DNA of 24,607 bases from NCBI GenBank assembly GCA_028565635.1, contig JAOXYB010064834.1:1-24607 (forward strand). Reading direction: 5' to 3'. Numbering within the stretch: position 1 is the stretch's first letter; every line of letters starts with the position of its first letter. This DNA is from Phoronis ovalis (lineage: Eukaryota > Phoronida > Phoronidae). The notes below the pieces were generated by a model. That model searched no databases and was not told the origin of the DNA. It worked only from the letters and a program-made list of their open reading frames with translations. Below, piece after piece: positions 8,743 to 17,985 of this stretch. The translations under genes were made by a program, and so were the position numbers.

Positions 8743-11700
8743 TTAAACTCCGGTATCTAACAGAACCTGTGTGCTGGTTATTGACTGATTAACCCGGAGT
8801 GCTTCACTCAGGTATCTAGCATCATCATCACCAATGTTGTTACCTCCAAGGTTTATGCTAGTTATTGACTGATTAACCTTGAGCGATTCACACAGGTATC
8901 TAATACCATAATCACCAATCTTGTTATGACTAAGGTCTATGCTAGTTATTGACTGATTAACCTTGAGCGATTCACACAGGTATCTAATACCATAATCACC
9001 AATCTTGTTATGACTAAGGTCTATGCTAGTTATTGACTGATTAACCTTGAGTGATTCACTCAGGTATCTAACACAGGCATCACCAATGTTGTTACCTCCA
9101 AGGTCTATGCTAGTTATTGACTGATTAACCATGAGTGATTCACTCAGGTATCTAACACCATCATCACCAATCTTGTTATGACTAAGGTATATGCTAGTTA
9201 TTGACTGATTAACCTTGAGTGATTCACTCAGGTATCTAACACCATAATCACCAATCTTGTTATGACTAAGGTCTATGCTAGTTATTGACTGATTAACCTC
9301 GAGTGATTCACTCAGGTATCTAACACCATCATCACCAATCTTGTTATGACTAAGGTCTATGCTAGTTATTGACTGATTAACCTTGAGTGATTCACTCATG
9401 TATCTAACACCATCATCACCAATCTTGTTACCTCCAAGGTCTATGCTAGTTATTGACTGGTTAACCTTGAGTGATTCACTCATGTATCTAGCACCATCAT
9501 CACCAATGTTGTTACCTCCAAGGTCTATGCTAGTTATTGACTGATTAACGTTGAGTGATTCACTCAGGTATCTAGCGCCATAATTACCAATGTTGTTACA
9601 TCTAAGGTCTATGTTAGTTATTGACTGATTAACCTTGAGTGCTTCACTCAGGTATCCAGCACCATCATCACCAATGCCGTTAGATCTAAGATCTACGCTA
9701 GTTATTGAATGATTAACCTTGAGTGCTTCACTTAAATGTTTTTGAACATAAATGGCAAAATTATTTTTGCTACCAACAGCTAACGCTATGCCTAAACTAT
9801 TTACGGTTTCAGTAACTTTTAGTGCTTCGCTTAGGTATCTCAGACTCGTACTTTCGTGTATTACTACTTTATAATCAGACACTAATACATATTTGAAAGA
9901 TATTTTTTCATATTTAATCTGGAATACCGGGAACAATTGGTTCCGTTTTTCTGAGCATGCCTGTGAACTATTATAGTATTTGTCAGCAGCACCAGTTATT
10001 GCGTTCATCACTAGCGGGGAATATGATTTGGGGTTGTGTCGCACTATGTTCTGTATTACTGATACCTTCCGAAGCAATGTTTGAACCTCTGAATTATTTT
10101 CTAATAACTGCAAAAGTAAAACTGCATTATCTCTACCTAACTCTTTACTGACTGAAAGAAGTAACGTTTGTACAATCTCGCCGTTACTAAGATCAACAAG
10201 TTTTTTAAAATTGTTATTATCTGACAGAAAATTAGATATATCCAATATTACGCGTTCGCTTGTTAAAATCACGGGGTCACTGTTTAATTTTGGTTTGTCA
10301 ACTACAGAATACTCTATTACACTGTTGCAACTTAAAGATATTTGTTTACATCCTGTGTTTTTTAAGATGCTGTACAGTTCACTATTCTGTATAAGCAAGA
10401 GGTTATCGGCTTCCGTGTTAAAATAATTCGGCTGCATTACAACTGCACAGCTTGATCTAGCATTAGAATCTACACTAAGTTTTATTGCCACATCTCCTGG
10501 CTTGGTATCTACAATGCATTGTGATATGCCGTAACAACGAACAAGTGTACAGGTGATATAACTGCCAAAACTATAACAGACATGTTCATCAATATAATAG
10601 TCACATCCTTTCAAATTCTGAAAAAAGATATCAACTGTTTTTGCTAATTTCTCTGCCATGGGATCTAAAATCTGTCCCTCCACAGGTGCACAAAACGTTG
10701 ATTTACATGCATTAGCAAAGTGGCATAGAAAATGACTTAAAGCCTTGCTGTTATTGTGGCGTTGCAACAGCTCTATGAAAAAAGACTTCAACATTGGATC
10801 AAATGTCTTTTTAGCGTACTTATTAAATGTCAGTTTTTTGTCATAGTATTGCGCACGTTCTTCGTCATTTAGTTGGGTAAGTTTCCATGCAGCACAATAC
10901 TCCTGTATACTTTTATGCATGAAAAATGTAGTTTTTTGAGGATTTCTTCTAGATACATTGTAGTCAAGCACCAGAAACCCGGAGTTAAGCATGTCCTTCG
11001 TATATTCCAAATTTTTCTGTTCAATATCAACGATGTTAAAAATCAGAATATTTTTATCAAGTCCATCCAATGCAAGGGTACCTAGATCCGATAATAGACC
11101 TTCGACAAATGTTAAAAACTCCACTTCGTACTCTAAATGGGGTTTGTTGTTGGATTTACAATAACGTTGGCACGCAATTATTATCAGTTCGGTATATAAC
11201 TCAGTTAAATTTTTAAACACCAATGATTCCTTTTCTTCAGCAAGTATCAAAATAGACAGTAAGGTCAGGGGTACTGAAGACAATTCTCTGATTTTATTTG
11301 ATTTAAGTAGTTGGTTTACTTTTCTTGCGACATTTTCATTTTGGTCACCGTGCTCAGCAAACTTTTGAATGTAGACAGAAGCCTGTTTTTTGCTAAAACC
11401 TTTATTTATGATGTGTTTATCAAACAAACTTGTAAATTCTGGTAATACTCCTGGACGAGACGTAACTACTACACAGGATTGGCGAAGACATTTACCTTGT
11501 AGTAGATCATTTAAGCTCTCATTTTCTGCTTGCAACTCGTCAAAACCGTCTACGATAATAAGAGTCTGTTTTTCTTTACTAATAATGTATTCCCATACCT
11601 GACTGCTGTCCAGAGGAAATTGGTCATAACACAGCTGTTCATATATTTCTTTTTGTAGGTCCCCTACCATTGTGCGTGCTTCTAAGAAAATAACAAGATT

Positions 11701-12010
11701 GAAGTCGTGTAGTTCCCACTGTCTAGAAGACTGTGATTTGATATCTGCTTCCATTGGTTGATTATTTGACTCTGTTTCATAACATGCATGTTTATGAAGT
11801 GCCCATGAATATAACAACTTTCGACATAAAGTAGATTTTCCCGTGCCTGGAGCCCCCTCTATTAATATTCTGTTTGGTCGTTGATTAACCAGTCCTTCGT
11901 AATTGGGCGAAAAGATGTTCTCCAAAGATATGGTTTCTTCAACAGCCCTGGCATTTCTACATGAAATTGAAGTTATCATTCTATTACTTTTATCACTATC
12001 TGGTAGATAT
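8743..12010 (-). CDS. NLR-type NACHT ATPase with C-terminal LRR array (main exon)
   Basis: This is a STAND-class cytosolic receptor, expected to sense microbial or stress signals and oligomerise on NTP binding. Numbering from the Met at 11979: Walker A GAPGTGKST at 42-50; Walker B LIIVDGFDE at 140-148; sensor-1 VVVTSRPG at 170-177; a PLTLLSIL winged-helix Pro motif near 238. A helical linker without clear signature fills about 300-720, and leucine-rich repeats run from about 720 to the end. The LRRs are 28-residue ribonuclease-inhibitor type (pattern VNQSITSIDLSHNKIGDDGV): one degenerate, about 11 full and a broken last unit. The Met at 11979 is unlikely to be the true start. The frame stays open to a splice acceptor at 12011-12012, and the first codon joins in phase to the exon at 12309. 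The NACHT-LRR block is a single long exon, as is common in invertebrate NLR expansions. The C-terminus (STQVLLDTGV) departs from the LRR pattern through a deletion and frameshift, so the protein may be truncated. Confidence 0.92.
8746..9740 (-). repeat. 84-bp LRR-coding tandem repeats
   Basis: About 12 units of 84 bp each encode one 28-residue LRR. Units 8881-8964 and 8965-9048 are identical at every base. Others differ mainly at the loop codons (DLSHNK versus DLGGNN) and in the SESL/CESL/SEAL codons. Identity rises toward the 3' end of the gene, pointing to recent unit duplication or gene conversion. Confidence 0.95.
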
Positions 12011-12308
12011 CTTTTAATATTTAAAAATTAATTTTACTGAAAGTATACATTTATTAGATATCTCAACCCTCCATTATGGGACTTTAAATGGTAAGATGGC
12101 CTAATGCAAGGAACGCGCTTGTTCATGTTGTGCAGTAATATATTACTGACACCCAGCAAGCAGTCCTAACAATTGTGAAAATTACAGAGATTGTAACATG
12201 TAGACTAGACACTTATCAATCTGCAACAATGGACACAATTTGTTAAAAAATACTATCACAGGTAAGCTTATTCTTTTCCTGTTCGGTTATACAACATGCC
12301 TATGTTAC
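12011..12308 (-). other. NLR intron (298 nt)
   Basis: The donor is AAAAG|GTAACA at 12308-12307. The acceptor is TATTAAAAG at 12012-12011, chosen because it is the one AG that restores phase (AG+A = Arg). Its pyrimidine tract is weak; a better-looking TTTCAG just upstream leads straight to stop codons. Confidence 0.6.
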
Positions 12309-12450
12309 CTTTTGTTCTGCACCAGAGTCAGAGTGGTATAGGTTTCCTCTAGAGACAGCTTGAAATCAGGACGCCAGTTCAACGGTGTTAATTCGGATGA
12401 TTCAGTGAGGTAATAGGACGCCAGTTCTTTTTCTAATATCTCATTGTTCC
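12309..12450 (-). CDS. NLR exon preceding NACHT (linker domain)
   Basis: A CTTGCTTGCAG acceptor and an AAAAG|GTAACA donor bound a 142-nt exon. It starts NNEILEKELASYYLTESSEL and ends in a FKLSLEETYTTLTLVQNK stretch. Invertebrate and fish NLRs commonly carry a short segment with a (V/I)YT.L.(V/I) motif just before NACHT (FISNA-like position), and this exon fits that pattern. Phase is compatible with both the exon at 13588-13735 (G+GG) and the NACHT exon (AG+A). Confidence 0.75.
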
Positions 12451-13587
12451 CTGCAAGCAAGACAAAACAACGATAGATTACTTGTATATCATTTTAACTT
12501 TTTAAGATTGCATATACAGTGCTTTAAAAATAAAGTGGCTGGATTATTAATATATGTTACTGAGGGAATATTCTTTAGAGCAGCCAGTCATCATAATTTG
12601 ACAAATTAATCTTCCTAGAACATTACATACACTATACAGCGGACAAAATCCTTGCTAAGTTTATAGGTTAGATAACATTTAATAATTAATTGCATGTCAA
12701 AAACCAAACGGTTTGCTTAATTTTCAAGCTTTCTATTAGAAAACACTTTATAGGGTGTACTTTCAAGTACACCTACGAATTCTGTATGCAATAAATTTAG
12801 ATTAATAATTATGTGCCTAAGGTTGGCTTTATCTACATAGTTTGAATTAGACATCATTATATTATGAGGCATTAATCAAGGTTCTGGAATGAGCGGTATT
12901 TCATTGTCTTAACATGGTAGGATTTATTATTGCTATAAGTGTATCCATAGTTCGTACTGTCTATAAGTAGATGTTGGTCGTCTGATTTAAACCAATGGTA
13001 CTGTGTTTTCTTCGCATGTATACTAGGCATTGCTGTCGGAATAAATGACTTGGCACAATACAGGGTGAAGTATTTATGTGACTTTACAACATCAAAAAAG
13101 CTATTGTTTACTTACTTTCAGACTAATGGCCGATTTTCCAAAATATAAATACAAATAGTTTATTGTAAGAAGTGTATCAATGCATATTTGTGAAGGTATA
13201 TTCATTGTAAACACTATCTTTAATTAAAGCGCTGTTACCAACAACATTATTGGCAAGAAGGGTGAAATATCCCAAGCTTCACCACTACATATACATTTGG
13301 AGATTCATGCTTAGATTAGCATGAGTCAGTAATTGAATATATTTTGTATTTTTATATCTGCATGTAATTTCTGTATATTTATTATCTTACCCATTTACCC
13401 AATGTTGTCATAACAGGTAGACTGTATTGGGCCTGCCAAGTTGGAAGCTGGTCATTGGAATAATACTGGGATATCTGTGATAAGAATATTTTTAACACAT
13501 TACGGTGAGTCACAGTAAGTGGTGCGTGTGTGTGCGTGTATGTGAGTGCTGTAATTTTTTCGATTAGACCATTTTCTACTTATATAC
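12451..13587 (-). other. NLR intron (1137 nt)
   Basis: The donor is GAAG|GTATAT (13587-13586) and the acceptor TTGCTTGCAG (12452-12451). It contains a palindrome at 12754-12773 and a GT-rich microsatellite at about 13524-13550. No other exon is seen. Confidence 0.65.
12754..12773. repeat. Palindrome GGTGTACTT/AAGTACACC
   Basis: Perfect 9-bp arms flank a 2-nt loop in an NLR intron. It shares the GTGTACTT core with 5608-5627. Confidence 0.5.
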
Positions 13588-13735
13588 CTTCATATCTTCG
13601 TTTTGATAATTTCCTTTCTAGAGTTGGGAAGAAGCTTGCGACAGGGTTCACATAGGATCTTAGAGTATTAAATTCAAACGATTCATCTAAAATAGAAGAT
13701 ATACGTTGTAGACGCGCATACTGACACAGCACAGC
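13588..13735 (-). CDS. NLR N-terminal exon (unclassified domain)
   Basis: An AGTCTGTAACAG acceptor and a GAAG|GTATAT donor bound a 148-nt phase-0 exon. It begins AVLCQYARLQRISSILDESF and ends PTLERKLSKRRYE. It joins in phase to the exon at 12309-12450. A decayed duplicate at 15401-15524 independently suggests that this block is a real unit. I do not recognise it as CARD, Death or TIR. The true N-terminus is not seen; an earlier exon would lie upstream. Confidence 0.55.
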
Positions 13736-15400
13736 CTGTTACAGACTGTTGGAACCAATAACGTAGCTCTTAGGGATCATCTCAAAAGTTATCACAATGT
13801 CCACAAACGTACAATGTTTAATATAGGAATTACCCCCACCCCCTTGGTCAAATGTAGTGGGGTTAGTGAGATGTTTGCACTATCCAAGCGAGCTCCCGGT
13901 TAAAAAATATTTACCTCCACCGATAAACTGGTATGCTTTGATACAAAGCTATTTACAAACGTCTGGTACCTATTTAAAGGCTGACGTTTGTAAATAGCTC
14001 TGCTTACAGGCGCCATAGTACCCGGCAAATGTGTTAACTGTTTAGCCATTATGTATCGTCTGCACTGCAGTGACGTAAAAAGGTCGCCCCGCTTTATGAC
14101 TGTCGTATATGCTGTAAAGTTAAAACTGGATTGTACCCGTGGCATGGTTTAGCCGTTTGATGTAGGTATTTCACTGTCCTTTCTCTTCCATCAATTTCTT
14201 ACATTTATGCATACTTGTATGAATGTTCATGGAGTGGTAGAATAAATAGAACCTAAAACTTTTATCTATATTTAGTAAGGAATGATTTTAAATATCGTAT
14301 ACACTAGGCATGATGTTTTCATTTCGCACTAAACCATAAACACGGGTGGATTTTACCCCCCCCCCCCCTATACGAAACACTATGCGTTTGTGGTCATTGT
14401 GATAACTTTTAAGATGATCCCTTAGTAAATACAGAATTAACAAAACAGTTCTGGCAGGAGCTAATCTATGTTGTCTGACTACTATTACGATCAGACAGTG
14501 CACCCCCTTTTTCCCCACAAAAGTAAAACATTATTTCGAATGTTTACTTTTAACAATTAGTAACAATTTACAAATTATAATAAATGGATACAAAAAACAT
14601 TGTATTTCGTATAAAGACAATATTTTTTAACAATTCTGAATGCTCAGTTAGAAGTTCCTTTCATTTTATTAACATAAACATTTGTGTATGATTTCCTGGT
14701 TTAGATTAAACAACTGCAACATCAAAGATCATACGCGGGATACTCTAATGTATGATTTATTTAGCTGTTTTATATATTCTGATATGTAGTGAAAGCCGGG
14801 AGTATCAATGATGTATACATGTTACATATTGTATCTTTCCAGGAAATGGGCAGTTTTTTATTTTTCAATTTTTAAACTTAGTATTATTTGGAAAACAACT
14901 TTATTCAAAGCATGCTGAAAAAGAAAAGAGAGAGAGAGAGAAAGATGAAAATTATGTAAAAATCAATAAAAATCCTATATGGACGACCGAGTCTACCCCT
15001 TATGCTAGCATTGTTTCTTTTTTAGTTTATATGTTTATGTAATTTGTATATTTCTATAATTTTACGCATTACGTATTAGCCTTTAAAATGCTAGCATGGC
15101 AGGTAATATCTCCTGGCGATAATGTTGTGATACTCTTGGATAGAACATTTACAATCATCCAAAGTGATGCCATTGCCACTCTGTGTTACCGATTTTGTTA
15201 ATTATTTGTTTGTTTGTTCTTACCGTTGTAACACTTGTCACCCTTAGAATTACAAAATAAGCAGAGATATTGTTAGACAGCTTGGAGAAACCAGTTTGAC
15301 TAGAGAGATTGTAATAGAGATTGAGAGAATAAAGAGAGTTGAATTTTAGACTTTGCAAGAACAGGTTGTTTCTCCTGTTAAACCATGCAATCTTTGTTAC
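13736..15400. other. Sequence upstream of the NLR exons
   Basis: No supported exon was found, so the 5' end of the NLR gene is unresolved. The stretch holds a strong hairpin at 13947-13999, C-runs at about 13833 and 14357, and a short GA microsatellite at about 14931. Two - strand frames (13900-14145 and 14288-14518) are open but show no family signal. Confidence 0.4.
13947..13999. repeat. Hairpin with perfect 17-bp arms
   Basis: agctatttacaaacgtc at 13947-13963 is the exact reverse complement of gacgtttgtaaatagct at 13983-13999, with a 19-nt loop. It lies about 210 bp upstream (in - strand sense) of the NLR N-terminal exon. It could be a MITE relic, a recombination scar, or a structure in a pre-mRNA leader. 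Confidence 0.8.
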
Positions 15401-15524
15401 ACCATCATATCTTCGTTTTAATACTTTCTTTTCTAGAATTGGGACAGAGTATAATATTCGAGGGGTATTTAATTCCAATGATTCCTCTAAAATAGAAGGA
15501 CTTGTTGTAGACTTAATACTGATG
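15401..15524 (-). pseudogene. Decayed duplicate of the NLR N-terminal exon
   Basis: The - strand reads SPSILEESLELNTPRILYSV then PILEKKVLKRRYDG, parallel to SSILDESFEFNTLRSY...PTLERKLSKRRYEG at 13588-13735. Even the flanking words accatcatatcttcg and accttcatatcttcg match. Relative to the intact copy there is a deletion of about 15-18 bp, the 5' part is disrupted (cagtattaagtc versus cagtatgcgcgtc), and the donor dinucleotide context has shifted. No companion NACHT sequence is nearby, so it is a remnant of a partial tandem duplication. Confidence 0.7.
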
Positions 15525-15562
15525 AAGTTTGTTACATTTGCAAGTTACAATTTTTTGTACAT

Positions 15563-16485
15563 GACATTTGTCATGTCTAATACCCATCCAATGTGCAGGA
15601 TTATATTTTTTAACATTAGTTGTTTTTTACATTAGAAAAGAATAGGATACATCATGCATTATAATCTGGTTTATCATTGTGGGGTACTCTTATTCAAAAT
15701 GACTGTATCTGATGTCTGATGCATTACTCCCGGGGGATAACTGACCATATTTTTAGATGGGTATGTGCAGCCCAAACTCAAAATATCCACCCATTTTTAG
15801 GGTTTTCTGTCACAAACCAATGTTTTAAGTTTTTTTTGAAATAGTTCCCTGGAATTGCTACTTTTAAATAAAATCGGAGAAAAGCGACATATTTTTAAGG
15901 TTTATTGAAAAGTGTACCAATCTCTGTTGACATTTCTGTGAAAAGTCAATCCATTTTTGGGATTAATTTGCGAAAAAGTGACCCATTTGGGCTACCAACC
16001 TATGGCCTTTTTAGAACCACCTTTGAATCTTCCAAGTAGCGTTTTGTACTTGCGGTTATAGACGCAAAGTGACATGCCTTCTCAGGAACAAATATGGTCA
16101 CCAGTCGGCCACGTTGGAAGTAATGTGGGTCAATATTATACATAACCTGTACTTACTCTGTACTGAATATGGAGCTGATCGGCTAAAAACTGACGCAGTT
16201 ATTGTGAGACAAAAAGTGTTACGCACGGTAAAAATGTCGAAGATTCGTATTAGCCTTTTAACCTACTTGTCAAGGTAATTTTAAAATATCATTTAGCCAT
16301 TACTTTACATTACGTGCCCTCTCAGGAACAAACATGGCCAACAGTCGGCCATATTGGAAGTAATCAAGCTCACACATAAACCGACCTGCACTTTGACCTA
16401 ATTAACCCTGGACCGTATATGAAGCTGATCGGGTAAAAGCTAAAGCTGTTATCGCAAGACAAAGGAAAGTGGATGGGCATAAAAA
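15563..16485. mobile_element. Tandem-array element, short copy
   Basis: It begins gacatttgtcatgtctaata followed by cccatccaatgtg and ends gtggatgggcataaaaa. The termini carry the inverted word ATGCCCATCCA (one mismatch at the left end). A unique-looking left body (15600-16040) is followed by two array units, starting at about 16071 (atgccttctcaggaacaaat) and 16312. The left body aligns with 18000-18260. No transposase is visible, so it is non-autonomous. Confidence 0.75.
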
Positions 16486-16524
16486 TATATTAATTAATTA
16501 ATTGTAAAACTAAAAACTTAAAAT

Positions 16525-16530
16525 TTTATT
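16525..16530 (-). promoter_or_regulatory. AATAAA overlapping the OTU stop codon
   Basis: The - strand reads CAATAAAAT, so the TAA stop of the proposed terminal exon (16528-16526) is embedded in a canonical poly(A) signal. If used, the 3' UTR would be extremely short and would end next to the array-element copy at 15563-16485. Confidence 0.3.
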
Positions 16531-16710
16531 GATTTTTGTTACCAACCCAGACACATAGCTTAAACTCTTGTGATACTTTAGGTAGAATAATAATGTCAGT
16601 TACTTTGTTTCTGAAAACCACAAGAATATTTTGTGTTATCATGAAATACATCTTCTCATCAATTGATGCGACAAGAAAAGGGAAATTACCTGATTCACAC
16701 TTGTGATAAC
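16526..16710 (-). CDS. Candidate terminal exon of the OTU protease gene
   Basis: An AATTAATTTAG acceptor opens an exon whose first two bases complete the phase-1 codon left at 17144 (A+GT = Ser). It reads YHKCESGNFPFLVASIDEKM, then an Ile/Val-rich stretch, to TAA. The 61-codon tail follows the catalytic His region. Phase agreement and a stop-free 185 nt support it; the tail itself matches no domain I know. Confidence 0.5.
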
Positions 16711-17143
16711 CTAAATTAATTTTAGATAACATGTTGTGCTACTCACTAATGCATATATTGGGAATTAGGTCGAACATACACAAGTATAACTCACCGCAAA
16801 TAAGTGAACACTATTTCTAGCCATTCATGCAATGTACTAAACAAGAATCAATTGAATATACATTATAAATTAAGCAATAGCGTTTTACATTTACTAGTTT
16901 ACCATTTTTATAACAGTGGCGTAACTAACACAAAGGGAATTCATTACCTGACTCTGTATTTGAGCATCTTTCAACTTGCATTGTGGTATTCTTCATTCTA
17001 CTTTCTGTAAAAATTAATAAATAACTATATAATTAATATTGTATATTGTTACACTTCACCTACACACTGACTACATCTTGCATGTTAAATTAGTTTTGCT
17101 ATTAGATTTTGAATTAGATTATCCTAAGACTGCCTTTACTTAC

Positions 17144-17402
17144 TTTGCAAGCTGACATAGTGCAATTCTGCTATGTGTCCTACATACAATTTAAGCCGTT
17201 GTGCCGGATTTATAACCATTTCCTTTGTATGGTTACTTGAGTATATCATAATTGTGCATCTTAAATCAAAAGCTGTGGCACGAATGATTGGTTCATCTGC
17301 CCATGTAGTGTCCTTTTCCATATCTATCAAATAGTTTTCCCAAGTCGCATATTCATTTTTCACAACAAAATCTTGAAATCGATCTTTCGTGCCAGGTACA
17401 TA
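17144..17402 (-). CDS. OTU protease exon with the catalytic His
   Basis: A very strong acceptor (TTTTCTTTTCTTACAG) and a consensus donor (CAAA|GTAAGT) bound 259 nt. The protein starts YVPGTKDRFQDFVV and includes the OTU second-half signature: TTWADEPIIRATAFDLRCTI (the W-x-E-x2-I/L-x-A-x-A region) then MIYSS. It ends with LKLYVGHIAELHYVSLQ, where the HY is the expected catalytic His (17160-17162) followed by the usual aromatic residue. It joins in phase 0 to the Cys exon at 17585. Confidence 0.85.
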
Positions 17403-17584
17403 CTGTAAGAAAAGAAAAGAAATCTACAGAACCAGAAAAAAAGAAACAGGCTACAGTATATGACTTATTACTTATCAATAAATTTGAATGTATCTGTGTT
17501 TTATTGATACCATACTGCCACACTAATAATGTGCTGATATTCCGATAGTTATTTTTTAGAAAGGGTGTGAAATGTTTAAATTAC
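17403..17584 (-). other. OTU gene intron (182 nt, phase 0)
   Basis: The donor is ATG|GTAATT at 17584-17583 and the acceptor CTTACAG at 17404-17403. It splits the OTU domain between the Cys half and the His half. Confidence 0.75.
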
Positions 17585-17832
17585 CATGTTATTTTTTAGG
17601 AACTTCACAGCTTCTTGCCTTAATTCTTGATGTGTTTTGTGGATGTCGTTGTTCCTTAGTTGATCAACAACAGAGTGAAAAAAGCAACTTCCATCTCCTG
17701 GGACGTCTTTTATGCGAAGACCGAATTGTTCTATGTGACTTTGCAGTCGTTGCATTGCACTTTTCGGCTCCTGGTTAGCTTTGATACTTTCTGGGATTAT
17801 CAAGTTCAGCTGCCTATCATCATACTTAAAAT
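17585..17832 (-). CDS. OTU-family cysteine protease exon with the catalytic Cys
   Basis: OTU proteases hydrolyse ubiquitin isopeptide bonds. This 248-nt exon starts after TTTAATTATAG and reads FKYDDRQLNLIIPESIKANQ, a short helix-like linker, then IKDVPGDGSCFFHSVVDQL, the hallmark OTU motif D-G-x-C. Its Asp/Cys belong to the catalytic centre; the Cys codon is 17686-17684. The exon ends KFLKNNM|GTAATT in phase 0. With the His exon it makes a domain of about 125 residues, the normal OTU core length. The deubiquitinase role is family knowledge; many invertebrate OTU genes, including transposon-borne ones, are uncharacterised. All catalytic positions I can see are intact. Confidence 0.88.
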
Positions 17833-17985
17833 CTATAATTAAATACATAAGCATTATACATAGTACTATGACAACAGAAATATTGTTACTTAGGTCGGCA
17901 ATGTTATTTTATAAACACAGTACATACTTTAGTGCAGAAAAAGCTAAGCTTAACAAAAGTCTGCCATAATCACTTTATTTTACAA

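Noticed and set aside
8746-9740. Regular repeats resembling a CRISPR array
   Set aside because: Units are contiguous 84-bp in-frame LRR codons without unique spacers, inside a eukaryotic NLR exon.
13900-14145. 81-codon - strand ORF as an NLR first exon
   Set aside because: Its frame runs through the 17-bp hairpin and lacks a convincing donor in the phase needed at 13735.
15155-15478. 107-codon - strand ORF as a gene
   Set aside because: Its first part is the decayed NLR exon copy and the rest is intron-like read-through past the former donor site.
13588-17402. OTU catalytic exons as the N-terminal domain of the NLR (an OTU-NACHT-LRR fusion)
   Set aside because: The OTU exon at 17144 ends in phase 1, whereas the NLR exon at 13735 starts in phase 0. 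No alternative acceptor nearby restores the frame without a stop. A phase-compatible terminal exon with a stop (16526-16710) fits better.
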